From: Amblyomma americanum
Lineage: Eukaryota > Arthropoda > Arachnida > Ixodida > Ixodidae
NCBI RefSeq assembly: GCF_052857255.1
Contig: NC_135498.1
Span: 165,040,124 to 165,104,123, forward strand
Direction of reading: 5' to 3'
Length of the DNA stretch: 64,000 nucleotides
Positions 34,081-46,365 of this stretch are shown one piece after another. Below the pieces are notes generated by a model that was given only the letters and a program-made list of their open reading frames with translations, did no database searches and was not told the DNA's origin. The position numbers and the translations under genes are program-made. The first letter of the stretch is position 1; every line of letters begins with the position of its first letter.

Positions 34081-34084
34081 CCCC

Positions 34085-34325
34085 GCCGCGGGGGCTCAAT
34101 GGTTAGGGCGCTCGGTTACTGAGTCGAAGGATCCGGGTTCATACCCATTGGCGGCGACCTGGTATGAACCCGAGTATGAACCCGGGTATGGACGGGGTAT
34201 GAAAGCATCCGTGTGCTGGCGATGTCAGCGCATGTTAAAAAAACCCAGCCTGTCTAAATAAATCCGGAGCTCTCCATTCGGCGTCCGTTATAGCCCACAT
34301 GTTGCTTTGGGACGTGGAACAACTT
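34085..34325 (+). mobile_element. tRNA-derived SINE, plus strand, with internal triplication
   Basis: The head CCGCCGCGGGGGCTCAATGG and GGATCCGGGTTCATACCC (B-box-like) is followed by three close copies of GTATGAACCCG-type units (34161-34200), then GATGTCAGCGCATGTTAAA, CCGGAGCTCTCCATTCGGC and ATGTTGCTTTGGGACGTGG, the usual SINE body and tail. It is the only SINE in the window read on the plus strand that I am confident of. Confidence 0.7.
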
Positions 34326-35084
34326 TATCTACAATTTGTAGTCCTACTTTCAGCGACATGCTTGGTGACATGCAATGCTGAATGTTTGCGCCCACGTCGT
34401 TTAGCCCCTATGTAGACGGCAGGCACGGTTGGATTATGGGATATGCGGAATCTGCACGCGCAGCGATTCCGAGTGCGTTCGTCCTCTATTACACACGCCG
34501 CAGTTTTGCGGGCTCTGGCCTCCCAGCAATGTGCTAGTCCAGCATCCTGAGCACGATGCTTCATTTCTGATTCATCCGTGGGCGGCTAGCGATGACATGC
34601 GCTTATCGAAGTGTTGCTGAGTATGTCAGTGCAATTAATCTAGTGCCGTCTAGCAGCGTCCTTGTGCTGTGTGCGTAGCGTGTTTCAGAACTCGAACGTC
34701 ACGCACACCTCCTACGTCGCAAGCACGAGAATCCGTACTGCTCAATGCGCGACTTCATTACGCCTGTTGAGTGGACCAGCCGCGCTGCTTATCTAGTCCC
34801 GGCCAGTAAGGGGCATCGGCGGCGGCGCGGTCGCTCGCGCATTCCAATCGTGATAACGCTCGCTTCAGCACTCGCCACTTGCTTCCTCTCCACTCTGTGC
34901 ACCTTTCCCCCTCCTGTCGGCTCTCTTCCTTTCTCTCTTTCACCTCCTTACACTCGCTCCACCCCACGCCATCTCTTCTCACATCGGCAAGTCTCTCGGG
35001 ACCAGTATCCCCCCGCACCCCCCCCTTCATAGCAACAACCACCACCACCATCATCTCCCCGCTTCACTCTTCTCGTGATCATGG
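34326..35084. other. Intergenic stretch, no gene recognised
   Basis: CT-rich runs occur near 34880-34980. No exon or repeat is identified. Confidence 0.4.
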
Positions 35085-35265
35085 TAATCATCAGCCTGAC
35101 TACGCCCACTGCAGGGCAAACGCCTCTCCCATACATCTCCAACTAAGCCAGACCTGTATTAGCCGAAGGCATATTTATTCCCGCAAACTTCGTAATCTCA
35201 TCTATCCACGTAATTTTCTGCCGCCTGCTGCTACGCTTGCCTTAATTCTCTTGGAGTCCCGTACG
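35085..35265 (-). mobile_element. RTE-type LINE, short 3' end
   Basis: ATCATCAGCCTGACTACGCC, CACTGCAGGGCAAACGCC and TTTTCTGCCGCCTGCTGCTACGC match the minus-strand 3' part of the RTE copies at 8481 and 28052. It is heavily 5'-truncated. Confidence 0.75.
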
Positions 35266-35401
35266 TTTCATTTAATTTCATTTATTTGGGCCATTTACTA
35301 ACATAGAGGGGGGGGGGGAAGGCACGTAAAAGCTGCTTGTTCTCATCTCGAGTGGTCCCTGGTCAACTTTACATATTGGTGGACAGGTGGAAAGAACACT
35401 T

Positions 35402-38400
35402 TAATAATAATAGTTTATTTTCATCACCATGCAGTGTTGGAGGGGATGGGGATAAAAGCGGTTAACGCTTGACAAGGTCCCCACCCCCGTACAGCAAGTG
35501 GGCAGTGGCATGCGACGGCACTTCACTGAAAAAAAAAAATACACAATCACCAATGTGTGTAGAAAATCGATAAGAGTTGAAGCAATAACAATAAAAGCAA
35601 CAAAAAAGAAACAAAGAGCGCTCTTATAAAGATTGTAAGAGCGAAAAACAAATACTACGAAAATGTGGCTTCAAAAATAAAGTAGTCGAGGAGGTCAGAG
35701 CTGCTAATGTTTTCTATATCAATATTTGCAGCGATTAATCTATTCAGAAGTGAGGGAAGTTGAAATGTTACCATTTGGCGTCCATAGTTCATTCTCACTG
35801 CAGGCACTAGAAAAGAAAACAACGCAACATGGTTACACTGTAACGAGGTATTTTAAGTAAGGGATGAACCATTTTTCATGGCGGCATGTATCATATTTCG
35901 ATGTATTCTGTTCTAGTTTGGCTATATTTGTTATTAAGCTGTTTGCTTCTATTTGAGAGCAGCAGTAAGTACATGAGAAATTTCTTTTGTAGAGATGACG
36001 ACTTTTCGGTATGTTGCCTTCGTTGTGCGAGTTGTAAGGTACGTTCGGATATAGTATGTAATATTTTTTGCATGAAAAGTGTTTTAGACAGATAGGAAGC
36101 TAATGTTCCCCAAACAAGATGGGAAGAGTTTACATGTGAGGCAAAGGGTGCATCCTAAATGATAATTTTAGGTTAGATTGGTAAGAGGTAGCGGTTTCGA
36201 TTTAGTATGCGTGTTGTGCGGCTTAATTTCTGGAGTATCAATATCCACGTCAGCGTCCCATTGCAATGTGTTTGTAAAGTGTACGCCAACTACTTTCACT
36301 GAGTCAACAAGCTCTATAATCTCTGAGTTATACAACATATTGTGGGTCACTGGAATACACACACCTCTTGTTTTAACGGTGAATGTGTTCTTTCTGCTGT
36401 TTACTTTTAAAACTTTGGCTTGGCTCCATTTTGAGAGATTACTTAGGTAATTTCCTGCTGTGGTAACGTTGCATGTATGTGATTTTCACAATAAAAACAA
36501 TTGTATCATCGTCATAGATTCTGAAGTTTGAGTCTCGAATTATAAGAACAATGACGATTATGCATGTGTTAAACAGCAATGGACTGATGATACCTCCCTG
36601 AGGGACATCTGCTATTATTTATCGTGTGGATGATATGTTTGTGTTTAGAGACACATATTGCTGCGATTTTTAGGGTAGGTTGTCAATAGTTGAAGAGGAG
36701 GACCCCTGATGCCGTATCCTTCAAGCTAATTGATTGCGAGGTCATGAATAATGCAATCGAATGCTTTTGAGAAATTTATGAACATAGTAATTACAAGTAG
36801 CTTGTTTTTGAGATGCTGCAGTATGTATTCTTTCTGTGCTACAAGAGTGAGTTCTGCTGATTTATTTTGTTGAAAAGCATATTAAGCGCCCTTGATTCGC
36901 TGGTGTTTCTTGACGAAGGATGTTAATTGATGAAAAATGATTTTTTTCAAGGCCTTTTTAGAGAGATGTTGAGATGATTTAGAGACGATTTCGAAGAATT
37001 TATTTAATAGGATCAGTGTTTTGCTTTCGACCCATTACCTCACTTAGCTTGGTCCACAGCTTGCTTGTGTGACCCTCGCATGAAGAGAATATGCGGGAAT
37101 AATAGAGATTTCATGCTTTATTAGTTCCTTATTTAACTTATTTCCAAAGGTTTTGAATCATTTTAGATCCTCGTCATTTTCAGATTTTATAAACCTAGCA
37201 TAGAGCAGCTTGCGTGTGAAATGTTGTATATAGATAGCTGCGAATTTCTTAAAGAAAATTTCGTGCGCTGTCTCAGCCTCATTTTGTTGAGAAACTTCCT
37301 TCCAGGATACTTGTCTCAGGGCGTCCTGAAAATCAGCAAAGGTGCGCTCGTTTATTGCCTGAAAAGTTGTTTCAGTGTGATCTTTTCTGTTTCGTTTACT
37401 CTTGTGTGAATGAACACGGCTATTGGCATGTGGTCACTAAGTAGACATTTTAAAGGGAGAATGAAATTATTTCAGTGGGCATATATATAGGCAACAGATG
37501 TATAGAGGTGGTTTTTGTGGGCATTCCAGTCAAATCTGAAAACTCTGCGTGGATGATGTAATTTAGAAATATTTATTTAAAAATGGCTGCTTGCAGAAGC
37601 TTGCAACCGATTAGGGCCACACACCTCACCGCCCGTCCCCTTGCCCGATGACGTCAGTGGGCAGACGGGGTGAGCTTGAAGGCTGGCTCTTCTGCCCACT
37701 CACGTCATCGGGGTAGGAGACGCGCGGTAATGTGTGTCGCCCTAATCGGCTGCGAGCTACTGTGAGCAGCGATTTTGAAATAAATATTTCTAAATGACAA
37801 GGTCTACACAGAATTTTCAAATTTTATTCGAATACTCACAAAGACCACCTCTAAAGACCTGTTGCACTAAAATATGGGCATCGAAAGCATTTCAGGGTTG
37901 CTTTAGGACTCCACTAGTTACTAAGAATGGATTGTAGTTGGTTATAAAAAGATCAAGAGCAGATTTAGTAATTTATGCTAATCTCATGAAGATTTTGATT
38001 GTATTTTCATCACTTAACACAATGATTCTTTTCAATGTCGTTTTTCTGGCACCATCAAAACTTATGTTAATGGTGAAGTCTCCCGTCTCGCTTGCTATGT
38101 GTTGTCTTTTTCGGCGCTACAACCCTTTTCTGGAAACATGGACCAACTAGCCCCCCAACAAGTATTACTCCAAAACCACCTTTATATTTTTTTTCTGATG
38201 AGAATTCTGGCTTGTGCTTTAAAAAAATATAAAAAGGCTCCAACAAACCATCTGGTGGACGGTAAAATACCGCGAAGAGTACACCCATTGTCTGAACACA
38301 CAACATTTCACAGCTTTATGTTACACAAGAGTAATCAGCTAACAGGTCACATGGCAGTCACATGACACATAACAGAGCGCAGTCTATCGAAACAGAAACT

Positions 38401-38640
38401 CCTCCGTCCCGGAGCGTTGTTCGGTTTTTATGAAATGCTTTTTTTCAAGGCAGACGAAAGACATCATCCGAGCAACGCCATGTTTCGCTTAGCATTATTG
38501 TCTCGCAGTGAATATTTACATCAGAAAAAAATGTATATGGTTGAGGTAGTTTGCTACAGACTGACTGAACGTTCATGTGCAGGAAAGAGAGTCCCTTCTT
38601 TTGAATGTATACATGAAGGTTAACCATTCCTGCTTGCCAA
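35402..38640 (-). pseudogene. Degenerate CR1/Jockey-like LINE (endonuclease and RT)
   Basis: Read on the minus strand from the right: endonuclease start FLHMNVQSVCSKLPQ and IMLSETWRCSDD (38445-38627); FAVFYRPPDGLLEPF (38067-38306); SALDLFITNYNPFLVTSGVL near 37930; then DHMPIAVFIHT near 37425. RT words follow: AFDCIIHDLAIN near 36740, and SVKVVGVHFTNTLQW near 36310. The C-terminal region reads RQMVTFQLPSLLNRLIAANI near 35760. The 3' end has GAAAATAAAC and (ATT)n at about 35402-35430. Many frameshifts are present, and the endonuclease is split by the fold-back element at 37443-37916. This is an old copy with no coding potential. Confidence 0.7.
37443..37916. mobile_element. Large fold-back (MITE-like) element inserted in a LINE
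   Basis: The arms of about 230 bp (37443-37672 and 37684-37916) are imperfect reverse complements with almost no spacer. Paired words: ATTTAGAAATATTTATTT / AAATAAATATTTCTAAAT; CCGATTAGGGC / GCCCTAATCGG; CGATGACGT / ACGTCATCG; AGAGGTGGT / ACCACCTCT; GCAACAG / CTGTTGC. It separates two parts of the LINE endonuclease (ITNYNPFLVTSGVL and DHMPIAVFIH) that are normally about 15 residues apart, so it is an insertion. The exact ends and target duplication are not resolved. Confidence 0.75.
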
Positions 38641-39479
38641 GAAATCCCAAATGATTCAGTTTGCCAAAATGTTAATTGTAAGCAACGAAAAATTGGTGTT
38701 CACTACAACAGAGCACAAAGGTCCTTTTCATTTTTAACAACGTTTGCCAACTCACCGTTTGCCCTGCACACGAGAACTTTCCCACTTGAATTCCGCGCCA
38801 ACTTATAACCCGCCTCCTTTGCCCATTTTTGGCGGTGGCAAGGAGCTTCCTAGAGCGAGGGGTTAAGTCTTCGTTTACGAAGATGTTGTTCTGGCTCTCA
38901 CTCTAGGCTCGCCTTTTGGCAATCCATGGATTCCTATGTTCCTGCAGTGCGAGGCGGATAAGAATTCCGCGCGTTTTTCCTTGCTTTGCCGGGAGCCTAC
39001 GAAAGGCCACATCTTGCTCGAACAGAGGTTCAAGTTGACGCTTATGTGCAAGGTCAGTTATTTTTCGAGTAGGTTTTTTTTGGTCAGACAGACTGAGGTA
39101 TTCAGTGAATCGCGATATTTAGGCGTCTGCTTTGGCTCTCATGTGCGTTTACGTCAGCCTGAACCTGACTGAACTCCTGAGATGAAGCGTCTTTTTTCAT
39201 TTATTCTGTTTTCCGTTTGACAGTGATCATTTCTTTTTCGTGGTTCTTGAGCCTTTTTTGAATTTCGTCGAAATGATCGGACAATGGATGTACTGTTCGA
39301 TAGCGCCTTCCTTGTTTGGCAGCCTAACAAGCATGTTTAGCTTTTGGTCCATATCAGCAATTCTTTATTATTTTATTTTAATTCTTAGGGGCAACCAAGA
39401 AATCTTTTCGTGGCTTCCCAGTAGCGACAATTTCTGCAGCCGCCTGTCCGTGGAAAACTGTATGTTGTCAGCAACGTAT
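38641..39479. other. Spacer, no gene recognised
   Basis: Between the LINE and the Gypsy LTR. No coding or repeat signature recognised. Confidence 0.4.
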
Positions 39480-39643
39480 TGTTACGTGCTTAGCACGCAC
39501 GGGGGTTTATTTACGGAGGGATCGATTGAAGCAGAACCGCGACGAAGCCTACGAGCGTCCTTCTGCCCTTCCTCCTCTTTTACCTCCACCGATCTGTCCA
39601 GCCGTTGATCCCCTGCTTCTTCCGCCTACGAAGGCGCGTGACA
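39480..39643 (-). repeat. 3' LTR of Ty3/Gypsy element
   Basis: On the minus strand it begins TGTCACGCGCC and ends GCACGTAACA, 164 bp, with the TG...CA ends of LTRs. It follows the purine-rich GGAGGGAAA (39644-39652) after the integrase frame. No second copy is found on the far side of gag (43800-44100), so the 5' LTR is missing. Confidence 0.7.
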
Positions 39644-39652
39644 TTTCCCTCC
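39644..39652 (-). other. Polypurine tract
   Basis: GGAGGGAAA on the minus strand immediately precedes the LTR start, the position where plus-strand DNA synthesis is primed. Confidence 0.6.
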
Positions 39653-39677
39653 GCGCCGACGAATTCCTCAGGGCGAG

Positions 39678-42600
39678 TTAAATAGAAATTCCCGGATGAA
39701 ATCGCTTGAGGTGGGCTACATGCACCACCTGAGACTGGCGGAACCGTCGATAACTTGCAGTTGGGCGTGCTATATCGTAATTCAGGTCGGTTATGCACTC
39801 TAACACAGAAAACGGTCCAGTGTAGTGTGACAACAGTTTCTGACAAAGACCGCGCTTGCGTAGAGGTGTCCACAACCACACAATGTCACCAGCAACATAA
39901 GATACTTGTTGGTGTCGGGCGTCGTAGTGGTGCTTGGAACGCTCTTGCGTAGATAATATTCTAACGCGGGCAAGCTGGCGAGCTTCTTCAGCTCTGCAGA
40001 GTGTGGCAGCAAGAGAAGGTTCATCATGCATGAAAAATGGCAGTATGGTGTCGAGGCCACAGCGAGGCGAGCGAGCATAGAGCATGTAGAAGAGGCTGTA
40101 GCCAGTTGTCTCATGTTGCATTGTGTTGTATGCATGGGTAATCAACGAGAGGACGCCATCCCAGTCTTTATGATCTGCAGCGACGTACATTGCCAGCAAG
40201 GTGGTGGGCGTCCGATTAGTGCGTTCTACCACACCGTTCGTTTGAGGATGATATGGCGTCGAGTTGGCGAAAACTTCAGGCGCTGAGGCGGAGAAGTTCT
40301 TCGACAACGTCCGCTGTGAATTGGCGTCCACGGTCACTAATGAGAACTGCAGGAGGGCAGTGGCGAAAAATGACGAATCGAAGTAGGAAATGAGATACTT
40401 CAGAGGCAGTAGCAGCTGGTATTGCGGCTGTCTCACAATAACAGGTTAAGTAATCTACGCACACAATCATCTGTTTCCTTTGGAGGACATTGGGAAAGGT
40501 CCAAGAAGGTCAATGCCAACTTGGTCAAACGAGGTTGTTGGAGGTGTGACTGGCCGCAGTTTTCCCTGTGGACTGGAAGTTGGCTGCTTAAAGCGCTGGC
40601 ATTGCACACAGCTGGCTACATAGCGTTGGATAGTTGAACTCAAGTTAGGCCAGTAAAATCGTTGTGTTCGGTGGAGTGCTCGGGCCAATCCCAAGTGCCC
40701 AGACGTGGCGTCGTCGAGCATCATGCCAAAAACTGTGATGCGTAGGCTTTCTGGCACGACAAGAAGCATGCGAGCTTTCCTAGAAGTGAAATTCTTCGTA
40801 TAAAGCAATTACTCGCGAATGCAAAAAGTGTTCTCTACCGAATATTTGGCGACATCAGAGAATGAGGTTAACGTTTGGTCTTTGCGTTGGTGAGTTCGGA
40901 AAAGCCGAAGATCGGGAAAGGCTTGTGAAAGTGAAGCCAAGTATTCATCGAAGTTGTTTGCGTCGTCACCAGTCGTTTAAAGGTGCAAACGCGAAAGACA
41001 ATCAGCATCTGAGTGTTTGCGGCCGCTTTTATGCACCACAGTAAAATTAAATTTTTGTAAGCGCAAAGCTAATCGAGCGAGCCGTCCACAGGGGTCACGA
41101 AGACTTACGAGCCAGCAAAGCGGGTGGTGTTCGGTGAGGACGGTGAAATCATTCCCGTACAGATAGGAACGGAAGCGCTGTACAGCGAAAACAACGGCGA
41201 GACATTCTTGCTCGGTAACCGTGTAATTCATTTCGCACTTACTTAACGAGCGGCTGGTATATGCTGCCACGTGCTGATCGTGGCCATGGCGTTGTAGAAG
41301 TACAGCGCCGGCACCGATACCACTTGCATCAGTGTGTACTTCAACTGGTGCTGATGGGCAGAAGTGGCATAGGATGGGGTCTGAGGTCAAAAGAAATTTC
41401 AGATGACGGAAAGCTGCGTCACATTCGCTGGTCCAATTGAATGGTGCAACTTTATGCAGTAGACACGTAAGTGGGTAAGCGATGCCCCAAACCTTGGTAT
41501 AAAGCTTCGAAAGTACGACCAGAGCCCCAAAAAGCTGTGCAGCTCTTTTACTGATTGGGGCACCGTATAACTTTTGACTGCTTCAATTTTCTTGGGATCT
41601 GTTGGAACACCTTCTTTATGAACTAAGTGACCAAGAACGATTGTTTTACGGTTCCGAAAAGGGCATTGCTTTGAATTCAAGACAAGACCATGCTCGTTCA
41701 ATGCAATCAAGCACGATATCCAGACGGCTGTTGTGCTCAATAAATGCTTTGCCAAAATTACAACGTCGTCCAAATAACGTAAACAAATTTGCCGCTTTAG
41801 TACACGCAGTATTGTATCCATGAACCGCTCCAATGTTGGACGCACATTACATAATCCAAAAGGCATAACTTTAAATTCATAAAGGCCGTCTGGTGTCATG
41901 AATTCCGTTTTTCATTTATCTGCAGTGTGTATGGGGATTTTCCAGCAGCCTGACCTCAATCAATAGAAGAAAAGTATGAAGCTGAGTGCAGACAGTCATT
42001 TGCGTCATCTATACGTGGAAGCGGGTAGACGTCTTTCTTCGTGGCTCTATATAAGGGACGGTAGTGTACACAAAAACCTCCATGTGCCATCTTTTTTCCT
42101 ACAAGGGCAACTGGAGCTGTCCAAGGACGAGAATATTCTGAAATAATGCTGCGTTTTAGCACGTCGTGAATTTCGTCATCTATTAACTTACGTTCAGATG
42201 CTGAGACACGATAGGGCTTCTGGCGTATCGAAAGTGCGGACCCGGTGTTGATCATGTGGTGAATACGACTGGTAGGTACCGGTGTTCAGTCATCCTTGGC
42301 GAAGTTGAACAAGATCACGTGCTTCAGAAGTAGTTCCACTAGAAGGTGAAGCTGGGTTGTAGAAAGAGACTGATTAATCATAGCTTTAACTTGGGTCTCC
42401 ATATCTCGTTGCACGGGCTGCTCAATGACAGCGCTGGCTAGCACAGCGACGGAACCTGACACGCCTTCCTCGAAATGGGCGAGTTTTAGGCCCCAAGGCA
42501 ACACAGCTGGCTCTTCAGAATGGCTGACTGTCCACAGCTCGGTGCGGCCTCTGACCATGGGAACGACGAAACGAGGAATGAGGATGCCCTTCTTAGAGCA

Positions 42601-43085
42601 GGCGAGTGTCGTAGGTTCTAATACAGCTTCAAAAGATTCGCACTGATTGCGAATAGAAAAAACCCGCACGAATGCTGCAGATAAAGCTGGTACAATAGTG
42701 TCTTCTTCCACCGGAAATGCTCCAAAATCAAGGGTCGAGCCATCCACAAGAGCCGAAAGCAGGGAAGTATTCAAAGCAATCTCTCCCGTACGACAGTCTA
42801 AAGTTGCACCACACTCTTGCAGAAAATTAATCCGAAGAAGCACATCATGCGTTCACCGACGTAGCACTACGAATTCCGTTCGAAACGCTAGGCCACCAAT
42901 AACAACATCCAGAGCACACACACCAAGTGGGACCAAAGGTTCACCACCGACACCATGAAATAACGCTTCACAGTCACCACTAAACATTACTTTCCTGCCT
43001 CAACGGTTCTGAAAACTCACTCATAACGGATACTGTAGCGCCAGTGTCTACAAGTGTCATTGTTTTCACACCATCAATAAACACC
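39678..43085 (-). pseudogene. Ty3/Gypsy pol: protease-RT-RNase H-integrase, decayed
   Basis: In the normal Gypsy order on the minus strand: protease MTLVDTGATVSVM (about 43040), then ILLRINFLQECGA-like (42820); RT N-terminus with WTAPVALVGKK (41956-42255); RT palm MPFGLCNVRPTLERF and ICLRYLDDVVILA (YLDD, 41399-41899); RNase H EVHTDASGIGAGAVL, TVTEQECLAVVFAV and KHSDADCLSRL (40977-41390); integrase zinc finger SGHLGLARAL...CVQCQRF (40467-40808), core ISDRGRQFT and YHPQTNGVVERTNR, and C-terminus (39678-40470). Five or more frameshifts or stops separate the pieces. Catalytic residues are largely kept within pieces, so decay is moderate. Confidence 0.85.
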
Positions 43086-43170
43086 TCCAATTTGTTCTTC
43101 AATTTAAACACGGGTAGAGGTGTGGACGTCATCGACTCGCCGGCGGCCTCACCTCCATCGGCCGCGGCTC

Positions 43171-43802
43171 CTAGTTTCCCGGAGGCGGAGGGGAAGCACG
43201 ACGTCGAGTGGAAGGTGACCGCCGTTGGCGAGGAGGTGGCGGCATCACACTGTGATCAGATGCAGGTGATGAACTCCGAAGATGGGTCGAATGGTAAATG
43301 TTCCAACCGGACCTAGCCGGGGATCGCTGCTGTTCAGTGTCCAGCTGTCCGTGAATATTCGCCGGGGTCGGTAGTCTTGAACAGTCGAGAAACGGCGGCG
43401 GCAATAGCTAGCGATATACCCCGCAATGCCTCACCAGTAACACAAAGGTTGAAGGCGGTAACGATCGCCATAAGAGTCCTGTCGGACAAAGTCGCGACGT
43501 TAGTTGTAGCCAGGCTCTCGCTGCTGACGAACCACGCCTTAAGGGTAGGCGGGCCGCCTTCCCGTCGGCTGGTGGGCATTAGATTGGGCATAGTTGCTCC
43601 GATAGTCCATATGCGAAGCACCGCTAGATTTGGCCCACGGAGTGGACAGGGTGGCGACAGCTGCCTGCGGTGCAGAACTGTGCCGCAGATATTCTGCACA
43701 GCAGAAGGTGTCCCTGGATCTGGATAATTCATCGCGCACAATCTCTCGTATCATATCAGCCATAGAATGCGGAGGACAGGCTTCAATACTGGCTGCTGGC
43801 AT
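43171..43802 (-). pseudogene. Ty3/Gypsy gag remnant
   Basis: MADMIREIVRDELSRSRDT is the gag segment seen before the zinc knuckle in tick Mag-like Gypsy elements. Further on, the minus strand reads LCYW, stop, GIAGYIASYCRR, a decayed CCHC knuckle in which the second Cys and the His are lost. An Arg/Pro/Ser-rich tail follows (PPPRQRRSPSTRRRASP). Frameshifts are present. The upstream part of gag and the 5' LTR are absent. Confidence 0.6.
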
Positions 43803-45125
43803 GTCATTCTCAAATGTAGAGGTGGCATAATAGAGAAAATTTTAAATTGTGTGCAAAAAGTGCGTTCTCTCTCTCTCATTGCTGGCGACTGTACTTTGAC
43901 TTTGTACTACAAGTAACGAACGGGCGTCAAGGATCACTGCACATTTAAAAGTACTGGCGGCGACAAGCCTTTTTTAACAATATACTCGCACGTTTCTGTT
44001 TAGACACGGTTACACGTTAAAAACAACTCGCGCCATTTATAATATCTTACTGCTGAAGGGTACAGTGCGGACGAATATCTTCACAATTTCTAAAAGAAAT
44101 GGAAAGGCTGTCGCCGGCTAGTTTAGCAGATAAATTTACTAATGTCACAGAACGTGTGGGAGAAGGCTAGTATGGTTAAATGAGGTCGTTAAATGGAATA
44201 TAGCATTTTCGGTTAGCCAGTGATTCGGTTAGCCAGTGAATTGCGTACTCTTGAGAGCGTATATGTTTGAGAAATATCAGATCAGATAAAAGATTTTTGC
44301 AATTATCTTAGTGATCAGGAGGGTTTTCATGAAATGCGTTTTCACTGAGGTCCAGTTCTTTGGCTTGCGGCCGCGGGTTCAGAGAGAGTAATTTCTAGCT
44401 GTATCAAGAGTGAATTGAAAAAAGAAGCAACTCCAGTTTTATGACAGATAACTGAAAAACCTCGAATTTGTGCCGGCTTCAAAGCACACGTTTTACCATC
44501 GCTGTCCGAGACTGCTGTGCGCAATTCAAGAACAGCGATATATATTTGGCCTACGTTCGAGGTGTGCTTTTTTTGTAATGCTGTGTAACAATGAGCGGCA
44601 GAGTGATGTTCTTTGGCTTTTAGTTTGGGCATTTCGATGTTATCTGCTTCGCGTAGAGGGCGAAAAGAAATTTTGTTGTTGAGGTTTCAGATAACAGTTA
44701 TGCCCGCAGAGAAAAAAAAAGCTTTTTCGGAATGACCAGCTAAAACTTAATAGGCTTCCTCCCGCAGCAATTGTACCTGCGATCTCACACTTACTACCGG
44801 TGTTTTAAGGTTTGTCTGCACTAGTGGTTGTGGAGTTTTAGATACGGGGCACCCTATCGATTAGGGGGGTAGTGAAATACGCGGCGCCAGCGCGCTAGCG
44901 CCCCACTACAACCCTAACCCCCTAATTGAAAGAGTCCCCGTATTCTAAAAGTGCCCATTATATTAACGCGTTTCAGAAGAATGGAATTTTAAGGCGAAAA
45001 AATTGTATGGCTCATTAGCAACGACAACGCTGACCACCGCACCGGTCGTTGACAACGCTCGAGACCGTAAAAAGACGTGCGTATATGTATCTACGAATCG
45101 GCCTATTACGCGGTACGACAGTGTG

Positions 45126-45133
45126 CATAAATA
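45126..45133 (+). promoter_or_regulatory. Degenerate TATA box of third signal-peptide exon
   Basis: CATAAATA stands where the paralogue at 8337 has TATAAATA, 62 bp before the ATG at 45188. The T-to-C change at the first position may weaken it. Confidence 0.5.
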
Positions 45134-45187
45134 GAGTACATGCGACACTTATTGGAATCTGCCAATCATTCGCTCCGAGTCCTGGCC

Positions 45188-45259
45188 ATGACTATTCGCC
45201 TACTCTCTGCGCTGCTGGTCGCCTTCGCCGCTTCATCTGCTTTAAGCGACGTGATATCG
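45188..45259 (+). CDS. Signal-peptide first exon, copy 3
   Basis: 24 codons starting MTIRLLSALLVAFAASS and ending ALSDVIS, followed by GTCGGTATAT. It differs from copy 2 at four residues (MP/MT, H/L, E/V and neighbouring silent sites), keeping a good secretion signal. The rest of this gene copy is not seen within the window; everything from 48.4 kb on is retroelement. It may therefore be a truncated duplicate or a gene whose first intron was massively expanded. Confidence 0.45.
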
Positions 45260-46365
45260 GTCGGTATATAGAGGTCAAGTAATACTGCTGACGCGTGCAA
45301 GCAGAGCTCGAAAAAGTGCAGAAAACTTTGAGACCCTAGGCGATTGCGCACTGCTTAAAATAGGATTACTTTTGCATTCTCGCCGTTCATTTGCAGTTGG
45401 CATGTACAGAATTGGGTTGATTTCCGGTAAGTACTCCTGTTTTCACAGAAGTGCAGGTTGAGCACAAGAGGGAGGAACGCACAAGTTCTATTTCTGTGCC
45501 ACTTTTTATATCTGTTGTAGCTTTGCGTTCTTTTCATTGTGTTCCTTATGAATTACATATTTATGAAATAACGAATGACGTTAGTCGAAGATTCGTACTT
45601 AAATCGATATCTTATCGGTACTTAACTTTTGTATGCGACACAAGAGAGGATAGTTACACTCCAAGGAGGCGCCATCGGACGCTGCTTACTTGGTCAGCTT
45701 CGCTACCAAAGCGTTGAAGATAAATTTTTGAGAGTGATAACACGAGCTCTCCGAAACAAAACTATCTAAGTGGCGCATGATAATCCCCTCCCAATGTTTC
45801 GACATTCTTCCTTATTTTTCTCATGAAAGAATCGCATGCGGTAGTGGCAGCGGTAAGTGGAAGAACGGCATTCTGGACGAGCTGACAGGCAGTGACAGAT
45901 TGTGTTTCATCATCGCCATGAATGCCAGCAGAGAGCCAGGGTACGTCCGGTGCAGAACGAACGCCTCTTCCAGAGATCTGCAATATAGTCCTGTGTAGCT
46001 GCAGCTGAGTGAGCTGCATTCCTACAACTCTCGTTATCTTATCTCGCCATCCTATGTCCATTGTCCTTCGTTTGTAGCCCACTCTGTTAACCTGTTCAGC
46101 GCATTACACCACGCAGATTGAGTTTCACAGCTTGAAATAGACGGTTAGCAGCACTTTGTGTAAGAAAGAATGCTCCATCAGTGGCTTTCATGCCGTCGTC
46201 CAGGGAAAAGAAAGCTGGAACGCCTGTTATTTGCTAGCTGACTACGTCACGATCAGTGTGCTAAACATGTAGAAATGAAATCAACGTTAATAGGGTGCTA
46301 GATAAAAATAAGGAGACCGCTGTAAGGAACGATCAAGTGCTTTAGATAAATTTACTCAGAGAATA

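Larger units (their letters stand above)
43990..46365 (+). repeat. Segmental duplication, right copy (uninterrupted)
   Basis: Colinear with 7250-12970 but without the 3-kb LINE and the ~415-bp extra segment. It contains the third promoter and signal-peptide exon and the corresponding intron. It preserves the empty target site CGGTCGGTATATAGAGGTC at 45258. No further lipocalin exons follow before the retroelement nest. Confidence 0.75.

Noticed and set aside
39480..43802. Endogenous retrovirus with an envelope gene
   Set aside because: After integrase the sequence goes directly to the polypurine tract and LTR; no envelope-like frame exists here or in elements A, B or C.
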